Positions 47,372 to 59,845 of a stretch of DNA of 64,000 nucleotides are shown piece by piece. The first letter of the stretch is position 1. Every line of letters starts with the position of its first letter. The DNA is from Angomonas deanei (taxonomy: Eukaryota; Euglenozoa; Kinetoplastea; Trypanosomatida; Trypanosomatidae). A model generated the notes under the pieces. It did no database searches. It worked only from the letters and a program-made list of their open reading frames with translations, and was not told the DNA's origin. The DNA lies in the NCBI GenBank assembly GCA_903995115.1, contig LR877145.1, forward strand, positions 1,116,001 to 1,180,000, given 5' to 3'. Position numbers and translations under genes: made by a program.

Positions 47372-50300
47372 TCATGTGGAAGCATTGTTTGGGCTGGCCG
47401 GTGCGTCATCGCCCTGTGTGTCATTGCCCACGGTCAGTCGAGGATTATCCCCGATGTCCGTCACGTGTGCCTCAAAGTCGGTGTCGATGTCGGCGCAGTT
47501 TTCAATACTGTAGAACAGCTTCGTCTTCATGACCTCCAACGAGCTGTAGTCGGGCAGTTCCAGCGCAAAGAAGCACGTGGCGGCTTTCGGGAGAACGGCG
47601 TCGGGGTCTCCTTGGGAACTGAGGGGCACCAGTCGGAGCCGCATAGGGAGACGGTCGCGCCCGGAAACAAACCGCAAGAACAAGCGACGTTGCAGCGGGG
47701 TCGCCTCCTCCAGGGCGGTCCACAAAAGGGCCACCCGCCGATCCTCCGCGATGAGCCCTTCGTAGATGGTCGTCTTTTTCAGTTCCTCCACGTCGTAGTC
47801 CGGCTTGCCGCACACCCGCCGCTCCAGCTCCTCTGGGGTCAGGAGCAGCAGTACAAAGTCTGGTATGACCTGCACCAGCCCTTCCCGGATACAGAGCAGC
47901 TGTTCGTCAAACTCGTGAAGACGGGCGCTCAGAAGACGTTCCGCGTACTCCTTGGAGCGACTGTACGTCACTTTCGTATTGGCTCCATTGGGAATCAGCT
48001 CCCGCACCGTATGATCGCTAAGACGGGCCACAAAGTATTCCTCGTCAAAGACGGCCTCAAACTCCTCCTCGGACGCCTTGTTCCGGCGGAACTCCTCCAC
48101 GGCCTGCCACGCGAGCTGGTCGACCTCTCGGAGGTCATTTTCCGTCAGGGGAACCCCGCACAAGAAGCGCCAGACCAGTGGTGGAAAGACCAGACTCATC
48201 GGCTCCTCTGCGCGCATGCAGCCACCCATCAGTTTCCCCAGAAAAGTGAAGGCCGCCAGCTGCGTTTCGCTGTTCGCCCCTGCTGCAGGGACAAACGCGT
48301 CTCTGCACGCCCCAGTGTTCTGTGTCTGATTGCCAGTCGGGACGAACAGTTTGAGCTCCGGCAGCATCAGCTCCCGGCAAATCTCGCCAATGTGCTCGCG
48401 GAACGGGCCGCCAGCATCCTCGGCGCCCTCGCCCAGCAATACCGTGTGCCAAAAGTGCTTGTTCGTCATAAAGATACGAGGTGGTAGGTCGTTGACGAGC
48501 GACACCGTCTGGCCGAACACGGAGGTGTAGTAGCTGCGTGGGGCGGACCTGGCACGGCCGCGGTTCACCGACACCCTGTAGTTTTCGGGTTTCTGGTTGG
48601 TCTCCTCCAGGGCGCTGTCCACCAGTGTGGTGCGCAGCGACTCGAACAGAAGGTGGCGGAGGGTGAGGACCATGCGTGCCCCTAGTCCCGGGGTGCTTCG
48701 CTGCAACGGTAGAAACGGTAAAACCACCTGCGCCACACGCGCAAACGAAAGTAGCACCGAGAAGCGGTCGTGTAGTGGACGACCCTGAAGGGCGTCATTT
48801 CCAAAGCTTGTCTTCTCTGTATAATTCTTCAGCTCCTCCGCAGACAACTGGGCGTAGTTCTTGTTGTGCTCCTTGCAGTATGAGTCGACCACTTTCACGA
48901 GGGAGCGGTACCCCTCGAGATGCTTCAGTTTGCTCTGGTCTAGGCTGTCGGGGTCGAGCAGCTTGTAGAGACGGCGCAGCACCCCGAGGCGGTGTGCGGT
49001 GGACGCTACCCGCTCGCTCGCATAAAACACCTCCATACGCTCGTTCCACGAGTCCGACACCCCCAACGAGCGAAACCCATCGGGTTTGAAGGAGAAGACG
49101 GAGGAGCCAAAATTCACGTCGATGGAATTCCCGCAGCGCAGGGAAACGCACGGTACGTAGAAGATGCGTGGGTTCGAGGGGACACCGGAGAAAGTGGCGC
49201 CGGCGTGGAGACTAGACCGTCGGACGAGCTTCCCGTTTAGGAACATGGACACCTCGCCCCGTGGGAGGTCCAACGCGCAGCCGACGACGTCCCCAATGAT
49301 CCACCGGCGTGGCATATCGACCACTGGGTGGGCGACTTCCTTGTGCCAGCAGCACCGACGGAAGAGATCCACCGACCACGACGAGGGCGAGTCCCCGACA
49401 CTGGTGGGGTGTACCAAGTCCAGTGTCTTGGTGCACGCCGACCACCCGAGTTGCATCAGTCCCTGGCTTTTCAGCACCACCTCATAGTACCACGCGCCGT
49501 CGTTGACGGCACAGTTCGCTGTGAGGGTGGTGAACCGCTCATTCTTGTTCCGCACCGTCGTCCCCTCCACCTCCACGCCGTCCCTGGGTAGGAGGGACAC
49601 ATGCGCAGGGCCAACGCGTTCGGGGAAACCGGCGAACGGATCGGTGTCGTCGAAGAAAAAGGGTGGCAAAACGTGCACGCCGTCCGTCAGTATGTGGGCA
49701 GAGACCTCATAAAAGGTCCGGATTTGATAGTAGGGCAGAAGGGTCCCCAGCATGCCATGGAAGGGGTCGAGTGGCAGACAGTCCGGCGGGAGTTGGTACT
49801 CAAAGTAGGATGCCCCAAAGTTGAGGGAAACCGATTCATTCGGGCCGAGGAGAATATACGGATAAAAGGCGATGGGCGCCTCCCCGTCGTTCCGCTCCCC
49901 TGCCGCGGCGACAGCAAAGTCGCTATCCACATCCAGTGAGAGCGAGACCACACTAGGCACCCCGCACACGATAAAGTGGCACTGTTTACGGTCAATATCC
50001 AGTACGACGCCAACGTTGTCCCCGTTACTCCAGATGGCCGGCCACTCCCCTTCGCTGTCGTTGGCAAATATACCTAGCAAGCCATTGAAGGAGATGGCAT
50101 CCAGCGGTGTCTTTTTTTGTGCACCGTGGACGGGCAGCACACCAATGAAAATATCACTGGCCGAATCCATCGTCACCTCAAAGTACCAGCACCCCTCGCT
50201 CAACGGGGAGCCAATGACGATGGGTGATGGCTTGTGGGTCGTCTTTGCGGTCCAGATGCCTTGTCCGGTGAGTACCAGATCCACCTGCTGCGGCTCAGAC

Positions 50301-52204
50301 CAAGCGCGGGGCACCACATTCTCGGCGTCGCTCCGGCGGTGGTACAAGGCCTGCTGGCGCTGACGCCGCTGGTTGAACTCGTCTCTCTCCTCCTGCACAC
50401 TCAGATCCTTGGTACTCGCTTCCGCATCTTCGGCCTGCGTCCAGCACTTGTAGGCGTCGGAGAAAATAATGTAAAACTCTGTCAAGACTTGGACGAACCG
50501 ACTTTGCACAACGCGTCCCTTTGCAAACGATCGGTAGTACTTCTCCGCCATTCGTCGCAGGTCATGCACATCGGACAACGGTGGCAATTGCGAGTGCTCG
50601 TTTGGTGAGATGAGCAGCATGAGCGTAGAAAGGTTCTGCAACGCCAGCCGCCGTGTTTTTCCGGCATTCCACAGTGCACACCGCATTAAATCATGTAAGC
50701 AGGTGGTGGAGGACAAAAAAGGGATACGGTTAATGCCGCCCCTCGTCCGCACCACCTCGGCGAGCGCCACGTTAAACAGACGGATGGCGCGCAGCTGGGG
50801 TTCACAGTTGTAGACAAAGTACACCTTGTACCCCCACTGTGGGGCGGAGGAGTCGCTCCGTACTTCCAGTAGCATGAGCGGGAAGGAGCACTGAAACGGT
50901 AAAAAGTTTGCCGATGTGCACTGAAGCGAGTTTCCCCTCACCGTTCCGTTGAAGCTAAATGTCAGGTTGCTATCCTTGGTTTGAGGATCAAAGTAGATAT
51001 TGTACACCACGCCTTCGGGGACGTGAACCTCGTGCACGGAGCGGGTCAGGGACGGGAAAGGGTGTGCGGATTCCACTACGCAGGTCTTGGAGAGCAAGGT
51101 GGACACCGCCAAGCAGCCCCGGATCAACTTTTCCGCCAGCGCCAACGTGGTGGTGTTGTCGGTATCCAACGTCCCTCGCACCGCCATTTCCAAACTCTGC
51201 TGGACGTTGCAGTAGACCGTTTCGTCGGACGACCGGGTGGCACACTCCAGCACACTCCCGACCACGTCACCGGCCACCACATCCTTGCATGTAATGTTCT
51301 CAGGGTCCTCCGCATCCTGTGATGACGTCTTGAGCAAGTTGGACACAATGCTCATTCGCAAAAAGTACACCAAGTGCCGACAGCACCGCTGGTAGGGGGC
51401 CAGCAGCTCATCGCTGGACTTGGTGAGTCCTTGCTCCCACGCGGTGCCGCTCACAAATGCAAAATCGTGCTCCATCGGGGCGGGGAGGTCGGTATCCTCG
51501 AGGTCGTGCGTGAAGTCGCCCTCGGTAATGCACTCCTCTATCATGAAGCCTTCCTCAATCCCGCTCGTCCGGCTGACCACCCCTCCCATCGCAAACTGCA
51601 CGTCCAGTTTGCTGTCCGAGGTGGCGGCGTTGGCAAGGGAGTCGTCCTCTTCCCACTTCATCCATATGCATAAACCCGGATCACTACTAGAGACTTGTCT
51701 TGTATGCAACTCCTTCACCGTTGTGGGGCCGAGCGCCGAATCAAAGAGAAAAAATCCTTTCAATTCTCCTCGCAAACTAGACGACGGGTCGTACGGCGTG
51801 CCGCACAAAAACAGTTTCTCATTCAGAAAGAAGGAAGTCTGCTCGACGTCAATACTTCGGGTGTCTTGTAGGTCGCCGTCCTTATAAAGAAAGAGCGCCT
51901 TTTCGTCTTGTACCAACGTGATGCCAATGGTACAGCCCACATCGCTTTCTTCATCGCAGGGGCTGTAGCACAGGGTGCTGGAAACCGCCCGTTTCTCGCA
52001 CCCAGGGACACTCATAATAAAGCCAAATTCAATCTTCTTCTCGTAGATGCGCGCCAGAAGTTCTGTCACTACCCTCTGTTTGTCATTCCGTACGAGGGGC
52101 TGGACGAGCAGAATCTGATGCGAGTTCACCTCCGTCACGTTCACCTGCAGATGCACCGTGTAGCACTGCCCCACGGCATCCTCCGACTCCACTTGATAAA
52201 TCCA
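47372..52204 (-). CDS. giant HECT E3 ubiquitin ligase, C-terminal part (SPRY-SPRY-HECT)
   Basis: About 1606 residues. A LamG-like fold opens it (LFLYKDGDLQDT...GELKGFFLFDSAL). Two SPRY domains follow (GCWYFEVTMDSASDIFIGVL, about 690-830; GAWYYEVVLKSQGLMQLGWS, about 930-1080). The HECT domain fills the end, with GPFREHIGEI in the N-lobe and the catalytic Cys in KAATCFFALELP (codon 47573-47575). A 40-residue polar tail follows, longer than usual after HECT. It conjugates ubiquitin to substrates chosen by the SPRY/LamG parts, which are unknown. The first ATG-like codon at 52192 is GTG; the frame is open upstream (VGWIYQVESED), so it continues the segment above. Confidence 0.85.
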   Translation of the reverse strand, partial: WIYQVESEDAVGQCYTVHLQVNVTEVNSHQILLVQPLVRNDKQRVVTELLARIYEKKIEFGFIMSVPGCEKRAVSSTLCYSPCDEESDVGCTIGITLVQDEKALFLYKDGDLQDTRSIDVEQTSFFLNEKLFLCGTPYDPSSSLRGELKGFFLFDSALGPTTVKELHTRQVSSSDPGLCIWMKWEEDDSLANAATSDSKLDVQFAMGGVVSRTSGIEEGFMIEECITEGDFTHDLEDTDLPAPMEHDFAFVSGTAWEQGLTKSSDELLAPYQRCCRHLVYFLRMSIVSNLLKTSSQDAEDPENITCKDVVAGDVVGSVLECATRSSDETVYCNVQQSLEMAVRGTLDTDNTTTLALAEKLIRGCLAVSTLLSKTCVVESAHPFPSLTRSVHEVHVPEGVVYNIYFDPQTKDSNLTFSFNGTVRGNSLQCTSANFLPFQCSFPLMLLEVRSDSSAPQWGYKVYFVYNCEPQLRAIRLFNVALAEVVRTRGGINRIPFLSSTTCLHDLMRCALWNAGKTRRLALQNLSTLMLLISPNEHSQLPPLSDVHDLRRMAEKYYRSFAKGRVVQSRFVQVLTEFYIIFSDAYKCWTQAEDAEASTKDLSVQEERDEFNQRRQRQQALYHRRSDAENVVPRAWSEPQQVDLVLTGQGIWTAKTTHKPSPIVIGSPLSEGCWYFEVTMDSASDIFIGVLPVHGAQKKTPLDAISFNGLLGIFANDSEGEWPAIWSNGDNVGVVLDIDRKQCHFIVCGVPSVVSLSLDVDSDFAVAAAGERNDGEAPIAFYPYILLGPNESVSLNFGASYFEYQLPPDCLPLDPFHGMLGTLLPYYQIRTFYEVSAHILTDGVHVLPPFFFDDTDPFAGFPERVGPAHVSLLPRDGVEVEGTTVRNKNERFTTLTANCAVNDGAWYYEVVLKSQGLMQLGWSACTKTLDLVHPTSVGDSPSSWSVDLFRRCCWHKEVAHPVVDMPRRWIIGDVVGCALDLPRGEVSMFLNGKLVRRSSLHAGATFSGVPSNPRIFYVPCVSLRCGNSIDVNFGSSVFSFKPDGFRSLGVSDSWNERMEVFYASERVASTAHRLGVLRRLYKLLDPDSLDQSKLKHLEGYRSLVKVVDSYCKEHNKNYAQLSAEELKNYTEKTSFGNDALQGRPLHDRFSVLLSFARVAQVVLPFLPLQRSTPGLGARMVLTLRHLLFESLRTTLVDSALEETNQKPENYRVSVNRGRARSAPRSYYTSVFGQTVSLVNDLPPRIFMTNKHFWHTVLLGEGAEDAGGPFREHIGEICRELMLPELKLFVPTGNQTQNTGACRDAFVPAAGANSETQLAAFTFLGKLMGGCMRAEEPMSLVFPPLVWRFLCGVPLTENDLREVDQLAWQAVEEFRRNKASEEEFEAVFDEEYFVARLSDHTVRELIPNGANTKVTYSRSKEYAERLLSARLHEFDEQLLCIREGLVQVIPDFVLLLLTPEELERRVCGKPDYDVEELKKTTIYEGLIAEDRRVALLWTALEEATPLQRRLFLRFVSGRDRLPMRLRLVPLSSQGDPDAVLPKAATCFFALELPDYSSLEVMKTKLFYSIENCADIDTDFEAHVTDIGDNPRLTVGNDTQGDDAPASPNNAST

Positions 52205-55200
52205 CCCGACCCAATGTACACCACCGTCCCTTCAGGGGAATCCTCCCCGTTCGGCGAGGCGTCCGTCAACGTCTCCAGGAGGGTGGTGTGGGAGTTGGAT
52301 AAGGACGAGGAGGAGGAAGGAGAGCTGGTAGAGAGGGAGGGGCTGCTCAGAGCTTCGAAGGGCGGGGGAGAGATGAAATCGTCCTCGTACGGGTTCGACC
52401 CCACCGACGGAAAGGCACACTCCTCCAGTGTGCGGGAGTTGAAGAGTCTGTACCCACTGGGGAAGAAGAAATCATTGAAGGAGTCGTTGGCGGCGTTGTT
52501 GTTTTCCGTTCGTTTTAGTGCTGATAAATTAGAGCCAATGCCCCGCAAAGACGCCGTGAACGCCCGAGCGGCGGCTTTCACACGCCAGTACTCAATCATC
52601 ACCTTCGCCTGTCGCACGCGGGTGTTGTTCACCGTAAACTTCTCCAGTGTTTCGGGCTGAAATCCGTCCGAGGAGACGGCCTGGAGGAGAGACATGGGAA
52701 TGGAAATCGTCTTCCGCTCTTCGCAACGTTGCAGAATGGAGAGAAGCTGTACATCCTGCGCATAGCGTGCATCCCTCGGTGAGGACTCGGTGGAAGAATC
52801 AGCAGGCACATTTCCGCGCACTCGAACGGCAAACTCCGCGAAGTGTTTCACCTGGGTAATGTGGGACTCGGAAGAGACGTTGGGAAAATAAAACGACTCG
52901 CAGTCCAATACAATCAACTGTGCGTCGTGGATCGGCAAGGTAATGCACCGCCCATTGTCTACGAAGGTGCTGATCCCTTCCGTTAACGAAAAGGAGGTGA
53001 GGGTGACGGTTTTTTCGGCATACTGCTTCATGTTGATTCGCACCTGATCGCCGGGCACCGCCAGCCGCGCCCCTCCACCCAGTATAGCCAACACGACGTA
53101 AACATCACAGGAAAAAGTGGTGGCCTTCGACAGCGTGTCGCAAATAAACGTGTGTAGCATTGGGGTGCACGAGTGGTGTTGGGTGGCGTTTATTTTCTGT
53201 AAAAGCGCCAAAGACTGCCAAAAGATGAGTTCATCGGCGTGGGTGGAAATCATGTTGGAGGAAACCCACTTGTTCATGAGTGTGGTATCGAGGGAGAACA
53301 CAATGAGCGACCGGCACAGGCGGAGCAGCACGTCAAAAAACACTCTGCTCTGTGGGCACTCCGGGAGAACCGCCACCACGTGAAACCACGCGTACAGGGC
53401 GAGCTGGTGGAGCTCTCCGTCCGTCGAGACGGTAGTCGGCTCCAAAAACAGACGCCGCGACAAGTCTGCAAACACGTCAGACAAGTCACAAAACGGGGTG
53501 GAGTTGGTGTCATCGAGCGAAACCCCGGTCAGTAGCCGCATGACGCTCGTGGTGTGTCGGAGGATACCCTTGGTGTACGGGGAAGAGTCGGGGAGCGCAC
53601 TGACCGCGCGTTTCAACTCTTCCCTCAGGGCGCAGCAAATGTGGCCGACCGTCGTTAGCGGACCAATATTCTTTTCCCCGCCTTCCACATGGGTAGAATT
53701 CACTGCTTCGGCCGCCCGTAGGGCGACGCGCAGGGAGAGAATTCGAAACGGGTCCCACAGGTCCATCGCCTCCAACGTCCTTGTCCGCACTCCCCGGCAC
53801 GGAAAGCCGTCATACCGGAAGGTTTCCCTTCCAAAATTGACCTTCAGCACCACACAGCCGTCCGTCCCCAGCAGTGGGGACAGCTTTTCCACCGGCGTGA
53901 TGTCCACGCTGGCCGTTTTCTTTCCGTTTCTCGTCCAGTAAACTTTCCGGTTCTCCACGTCCCACCCGCAACCCACCACATCGCCTTTGCTGAAGCTGAA
54001 CCCCGTCACCTTGGGCTGAGAGTTACTGCTGAAGAGCAGGCCCTCGTCACATTGCAGGGCGTAGGAATTAGGATCCAACCCTGGCGGACGGGAAAGACTG
54101 TAGTCGGCCGGGCCCACGCCAACGCTACAGGTGGAAGTCCCAAACAGCTCGACCACCAAAACCTCAAAATAGTACGTGGCGCGGTTGCCCTTGGCGGACC
54201 AGGACAGTGGCACGACGCACGTGGATTTCCCTTTCTCGGAGATGAGCAGCTCGCCATTCGGTGAGACATGCAGGGAGCTACCACAACACTTGGAAGACAA
54301 GAGCGTTTCCCGCTGCGGTGTGGGTATGTTACCGTTCTTGCGCACAAGTGTCGCCTGTACGGGGTCAATGTAGGTTTTCCAGATATTGCACAGCGCCAAA
54401 AAAAGACTGCGACCCATCCGCTTCAAGTCCAGTAGGGTCCACGTCGGGGTGATCAGGGACGCCAACAGCATGGCCCACGGTTTCTGTACATTTTTCTCCA
54501 GGCACTTGGTCACCACGGCGTCCCACAGCTGAAAGTAGGCGCTGTGTAGGTGAATCAAATCCTCTCCCGGGCAGCAGTCCACCTGTTCCGAGTAGCACCA
54601 ACCGCACATCACCCTCGACACGGACGGCAGTATCAGACTCGCCAGGGAGCTGTTTACCACGGCCTCATCGATCAACTCCTTGAGGAGCGTCAACCCGGAT
54701 AGTCGGCGGTTGGCCTTGATGAGTCTGGTTTCAATCTCCAACGACAGCTCGTCGCAGTCGATTTCACTTTCTAGAAACTCAATCACCAAATTGTACACGC
54801 GCGGCTCGTTCGACGACTCCTCCCGCGCCGACATCAACTGCTTCGTCAGGTGGGTGGCCTTCCAGTTACGGAACATCAACCTCCACTTTGTTTGTTCTGG
54901 CAGTTTGCCTTCGTACTCCACCGCCTTCGAGGACGTGGGTCGTGTCACATTCACATGCACGGTGTCATTCAGTTGAACGCAGGCCTCGAACTGTGCGAGA
55001 AACTCAGCGCGGGACTCTAGTCGGTCAATGTACTCCTCGTCGGTCTGGCGCTTGGAGAGGGTGTTGGGTCGCATGCGTTTTACACGGCTGTAGACGCCCT
55101 CGATGCTGGCGGGGTCGCCACTCGTCAAGTCGGCTGTGGAAACGGTGAGCGCACAAAACGCCGCCATGACGCATCGTTCCATTTTTAGCAGACGGTCGTC

Positions 55201-55479
55201 CCGCACGACACGGACGGCGCTCGGGTCCTTCTTCAGAAGCGCACTGAACCCTTTCGACAGGCTGCCTGAACCGGCAATCAATCCCTTGATAATATTGTCC
55301 CTGTCGCTCACTCCTTTACGGAAGCCACCGCGCAAGATGCGGTGATACCGCTGAAGGTCGGCCCCCGCCGCCGACACGACGTTGTTCGTGGCCACCTGGA
55401 GCAGCGAGCAGCCCACCTCCGCCAGCGAAAATGAGAAGGCGACCTTGAGGGAGATGAGCCACGCGGGTGGGTTCGTTGG
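52205..55479 (-). CDS. giant HECT ligase, middle part with SPRY domain
   Basis: About 1090 residues in one frame. A SPRY domain lies near 440-560 (ATYYFEVLVVELFGTSTCSV; GDVVGCGWDVENRKVYWTRN). Helical stretches flank it. The frame is coding upstream of its ATG (NPPAWLISLKVAFSFSLAEV), and its end (WSRRMPWGSATRC) turns nonsensical while the next frame reads on, so both ends are frame breaks within one gene. Upstream join about 55465-55490, downstream join about 52200-52225. No pyrimidine tract or spacer separates the parts. Confidence 0.65.
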
Positions 55480-58400
55480 AGGTGGCGGAGAGCGCCGACA
55501 GTGACTCACTGCAGGACTGCACAAGGGGAGATATAGTACACTGCACATCGACGGGGAAAAGGGGGAGGGAGAGAACCAGTGACGGGAGGAGGGTGCCGAC
55601 GTGACAGCGGTGGACCGCCTCTAGTAGGGGATCGTCGTCGTTCGCAGGCCGCTTTCGGATGATCGCGGTGGCGGCGTCACAGGTTTTCTTGCACGCGTGG
55701 AGGAGTGTGGAGGTGTACTTTAGCAGCACTGTCTGCTCCTCCGTAGATCGGTCAGACTTGGTGTCGCAGGTCTGCACGAAGAGAAATTCTTGGAACGCTT
55801 CCAAACACCGGTTCACGCGGGACAGGGCGGCGTAGTCCGACGTGCGGTAGCACTGATTCACCTGAAACGTCGATTCCATAATGAGGGCGCCATAAAACGT
55901 TTCCGCTGTCGGTCGAGACGACATGAGAGACGTGAGTGGCTGAAGCATGCTGCAGTACTCCAGGAGGGCCCAGAATACGGCGTCCTCCCTGCCGCCGCGA
56001 TCCCGCGCTGCCGTCGACTTGATGAACTGCACCTTGGTTTCCTCTTCCAGAAGACACTGAAGGCAAGCCTGAAGTAGGACGGAGTGGTTGCGAAAGGCAA
56101 ACCCTGCCACTCGGTCCCGCAGCGGCAGTTCACTTCTTCCGCGCTTGTTCTCCTCCACGTTGACGGATGTGTCAATAAACGCCGTTACCGTGTCGAACTG
56201 GTCGCCTACTTCATCCCGTAGCGCTTCTCTGTTGGTGCGAAAACGAAAGAAGAGGTTGCAATGGAGCAAGAGTGACCCGCACCGTTCCATTTCCGAGTCG
56301 GAGCGGTGGATTGCCTTCTCGATCAGCTCCACGAGGCGCTGCAGAACCCCCGGGCTGTAATCGAGAACACACGTGGGAACCTTCTCGCACCACCAATTCG
56401 CCTGATCGTTGAGGTACTTGTCGGCGGACAACACCTTCTCCGCGTATCGTGCGTACTTTTGCAAGTGTTGTCTACCATATTCCCACACCGTCCCGGGTGT
56501 GATCCCCTCCTCCGGGCGCTGGAGTACGGACACGTGGTGTATGTCCCACATGGCCAGCCGACTAGCGTCTTCTAGAACCGTGCAGCAGCACTGAATGCAA
56601 TCCTTCTCTTCATTGTACCCGACGCTCTTCACCCGCCACGAAGTGGGAATCTCCGTTTCGCTGTAGGACTCCAGTGTCAGGCTTGTCTTTCCGTAGTAAT
56701 AAATATGTAACGACTCCAGAGAGACCACACTGACGACGCAATAGTAGCACGCCGTAACGACAAAATAGACACTGTCGGGGTCCATCGCGACCGCGAAGGG
56801 GACAAATTCGGAAATGGCCGGTGCGTTTTCGGGGAGAGACACTGGCACGTTTCGCACCGGCATCCACGTAGCAGACGTGTTCCCGCCCATCATGGCGTGA
56901 AACCCAGAGGCGTGGTCCATGACAACGTTTCCTTGGTGCTCATTAAGGGGGAAATAACCGATCAGTCCGTCTTCCTTCCCGCTCAGCGTGCGCTTCCAAT
57001 CCCGCTTCAGCAGGTTGATCGGCCGGGCCGTGTTCCACACGCGTACTTCCCGCAGGAAGCCCGACAAGTTGGGGCCCAGCACACACTCGGCGTCGGCGAT
57101 ACCATGCGAGGAAACCATCGCACTCTGGGAGGCCGTGTGCTGTGTGTCGACGAACAGCTCCCACATCATTCCAGTAAAATTTAGCGCCACGTGCCACCAT
57201 CTTGAAATGCCTAGTTGGCCGGGAACGAAAACGGTGGTGAACGAATTGCCCAGTTGCGGCGTTCGCACCCCACCGCGCCACTCCAGGCCTCCCGAGACAC
57301 AGCTCACTTGGAGCAGTATTTCCTCCACCGCCTTGTTTCCCATGGTGATCATGGTGAGGGTTTCGTCAATCCCCGACGGCAGGACCCACAGCTCAACACA
57401 GAAGGGGGAAAACTCGTCCTTTAGGCTCACATGGCCAACGGAAATACCAGCTCCCTTTCTAAACTGCAGAGCTCGCAGCAGACCCTGAGGTGTGCTAACG
57501 GAGGGTCGCTTAAGTTCACACGCCTCGCTCACTACCATCTCCTTGCCACCTTGCTTTATTTCACTCAGGGGCAGCGATGCCACATACGCGCTTCTGGAAA
57601 TACGTTGGGTTGACAGGCGGGACAATAAGCAAATGAGACGATCTTGTTGGATGGAAAAGTGAAACCGGAAGTTGGACGCAGATAGGGAGGTGCAGTTCAC
57701 CACAAAAGGCGTGGAGTCTTGCTGCGAGCGTTTCCTAAGGTCAAAGGTATTCAGCCGGAACCGCCAACAATAAGAGCCGTAACCGCATGACTGGATGGTG
57801 AGCGCCTGTTTCTCGTTGCGGCAAATGACCCGCTCGCCTTTCTGCAAAGTCAGCGTGAACTCTCTGTCACGCGACACTCGTGATCCCTGCTTCCCTAGCA
57901 CTTGGTAGTCTACTAAGGTGGAGCTCCGGCAGACGCAAAACTTTTTTGGAGGAAAACGGAAGCAACTTATTTTTTCGTCCCCAGTAGAGAACGGCAACTG
58001 ACAAAAAGAAGCCGTAAAGGAGTCGAGAGCGTATTTAAAATGCGTAACTGGGCAGTGGTCGATTGCCGTTGGTGCAATCTGTCCCACAACCGAGCCTTCC
58101 GCACCGTGCAGCACGCACCACAGTATCGGGCCAAGATATCCGGACTTCAACGACAAACTCACCATCGGGAGCATCACTTCGCTATCGGTGCAATTGCCCT
58201 GACTAAAAAAGGTCTTTACAAGCAGGTTAAAGACCTCCAGGCTAGAGGAGGGGGACGCCTTCCTCCAATCCACGAGGGAAAGACAGTTTGCCACGATGGT
58301 ACCATTGTTACCAGCAGGGAAACTCAACGAAGCTAATACACCGATAGCGTCTAGTATAGCGTTGTGTGCGGGTGGGCAAACAGCAGGATCATCCAGCAGT

Positions 58401-58720
58401 TCAGCCGAGGATTGGAGCTTCAATTTCTTTTCTGAAGCTTTCAGTGCCAACCGAAGTTTACCAAACTGCTGCGAAAATACTTCTTCTATTGTAGTTCTAT
58501 TGGAAATTCTACTCTCACAGTAGGATTTTTGAAGATTATCGACGTACGTTTGCGATGCCTTTTGTTTCTTCTTGGAGAAGAGAGGGATGTTCGGGTTGTC
58601 CACCCACGAAATTCTATCCATCGTATTCGATTTCGCAGTGACTTCACGTTCTTCCACATCTGCGACACTAAGAAGGCCCCAATTCTCCAGGCCGCTATTC
58701 ATACTGTTATACATCGACAT
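55480..58720 (-). CDS. giant HECT ligase, N-terminal part with LamG domain
   Basis: About 1080 residues from the ATG at 58720. A concanavalin/LamG-type domain is clear at about 430-620 (FCVELWVLPSGIDETLTMIT; WWHVALNFTGMMWELFVDTQ; REVRVWNTARP; GLIGYFPLNEHQGN). The remaining parts are helical. It ends by frame break near 55475. Together the three segments give a protein of about 3780 aa with LamG, SPRY, LamG, SPRY, SPRY and HECT. Large SPRY-containing HECT ligases of HERC1 type are comparable, but no RCC1 repeats are seen here. Confidence 0.7.
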
Positions 58721-58888
58721 TTTCTTTTCTTATTATTTAGCAGGTTAACAAAAAAATGCTTTCAATAATAGGAGGAAGAAAAGGAGACGCATTCAACAAA
58801 GCAATCATTTAAAAAGATTGGTATATAAAATTAAATGAACAACACACACCAACATTTCTGCTCGAGTTTAAATATGGTTGTGGATAAT

Positions 58889-59431
58889 TTACAAGCTGGT
58901 GGAGGCGAAGGAAACTAAATCGTTTTTAATTTTAGTCACCGTATCCGACATATTTATGGAAAAGTCGTCGATTCCAATAATTTCGCAGGAGGCGATCAGG
59001 GAGGCAAGGGCGGACGAGTCGGGAAACAGACAAGCGTCGCAAGTGTAAGCATAATGAAGCAGCAAGAGTGCAACTTTCACCACTTCCTCCGCATTGGCCT
59101 TGCACAACGGCGAAAACGTACACAATTGATTTAAATGAATCCGAAGGCATGACTCAGGTAAAATAATTTTTTCCTTTTGAAATTGGACGATAAAAATTTC
59201 CATTGCCACAGCGTCATCGTCGTAATTCTCAGGGGCCAATTTTTTGCTAAACGTCTCCCGTTGGGCAACTAGCAAAATAGCCTTCATCTCCGTCGAAGGA
59301 TTCATCTCTAACCCTGTTTTTATGAGCATCTGATGCAAAATTAGCGCGTATCGCCGAGCCCTGCTAGAAATATTTTTAGAATTTACGGTTTGCACAACAT
59401 TGTCACTGGAATGTGAAATACCGCTAAGCAT
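58889..59431 (-). CDS. small helical protein, unknown
   Basis: 180 aa, not recognised. Mostly helical, with a hydrophobic stretch (VVKVALLLLHYAYTCDACLF) too polar at its end to be a sure membrane span. It is AT-richer than neighbours. The length, the ATG start and its place in the directional gene array support it as a real gene. Confidence 0.5.
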   Translation of the reverse strand: MLSGISHSSDNVVQTVNSKNISSRARRYALILHQMLIKTGLEMNPSTEMKAILLVAQRETFSKKLAPENYDDDAVAMEIFIVQFQKEKIILPESCLRIHLNQLCTFSPLCKANAEEVVKVALLLLHYAYTCDACLFPDSSALASLIASCEIIGIDDFSINMSDTVTKIKNDLVSFASTSL

Positions 59432-59845
59432 CTAATGTGGTTTATTAAAAAAAAAAGATAACAATTATAAAGAGTATAAATACAGGTATTTTTTATTTTT
59501 GTAAAAAATATACAAAAAAGCAACGGCTACACTTAAAATAAAAAAACAAAGGGGGGTAAGGAGAGAGAGAGAGAGGACCAATGAACATTTATTTATCTCG
59601 CTGGTAAGAAAAAAAAAAAAATCCAGTGTTCGAAATAATGCGTGTCCATCGCAACGGTAATACACTTTTTTTTTTTTTTTTGGTTATTTAATATTCTTCA
59701 TTGGATTTTACTGCGTGTACGATATACCTTTCAAAATTAAGAGAAGACGCAATTACTGGAATGAGCAAACGCTGAAGAAACAGAGACGGCATAAAACACC
59801 AGTTACTATCTACGGTTCCTCAATTTTGATTTGTTAGGATTTTTT
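59432..59845. other. AT-rich spacer
   Basis: 414 bases with a GA repeat near 59562-59576, an A13 run near 59609-59621 and T16 near 59666-59681 on the plus strand. No gene was recognised. Confidence 0.45.
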
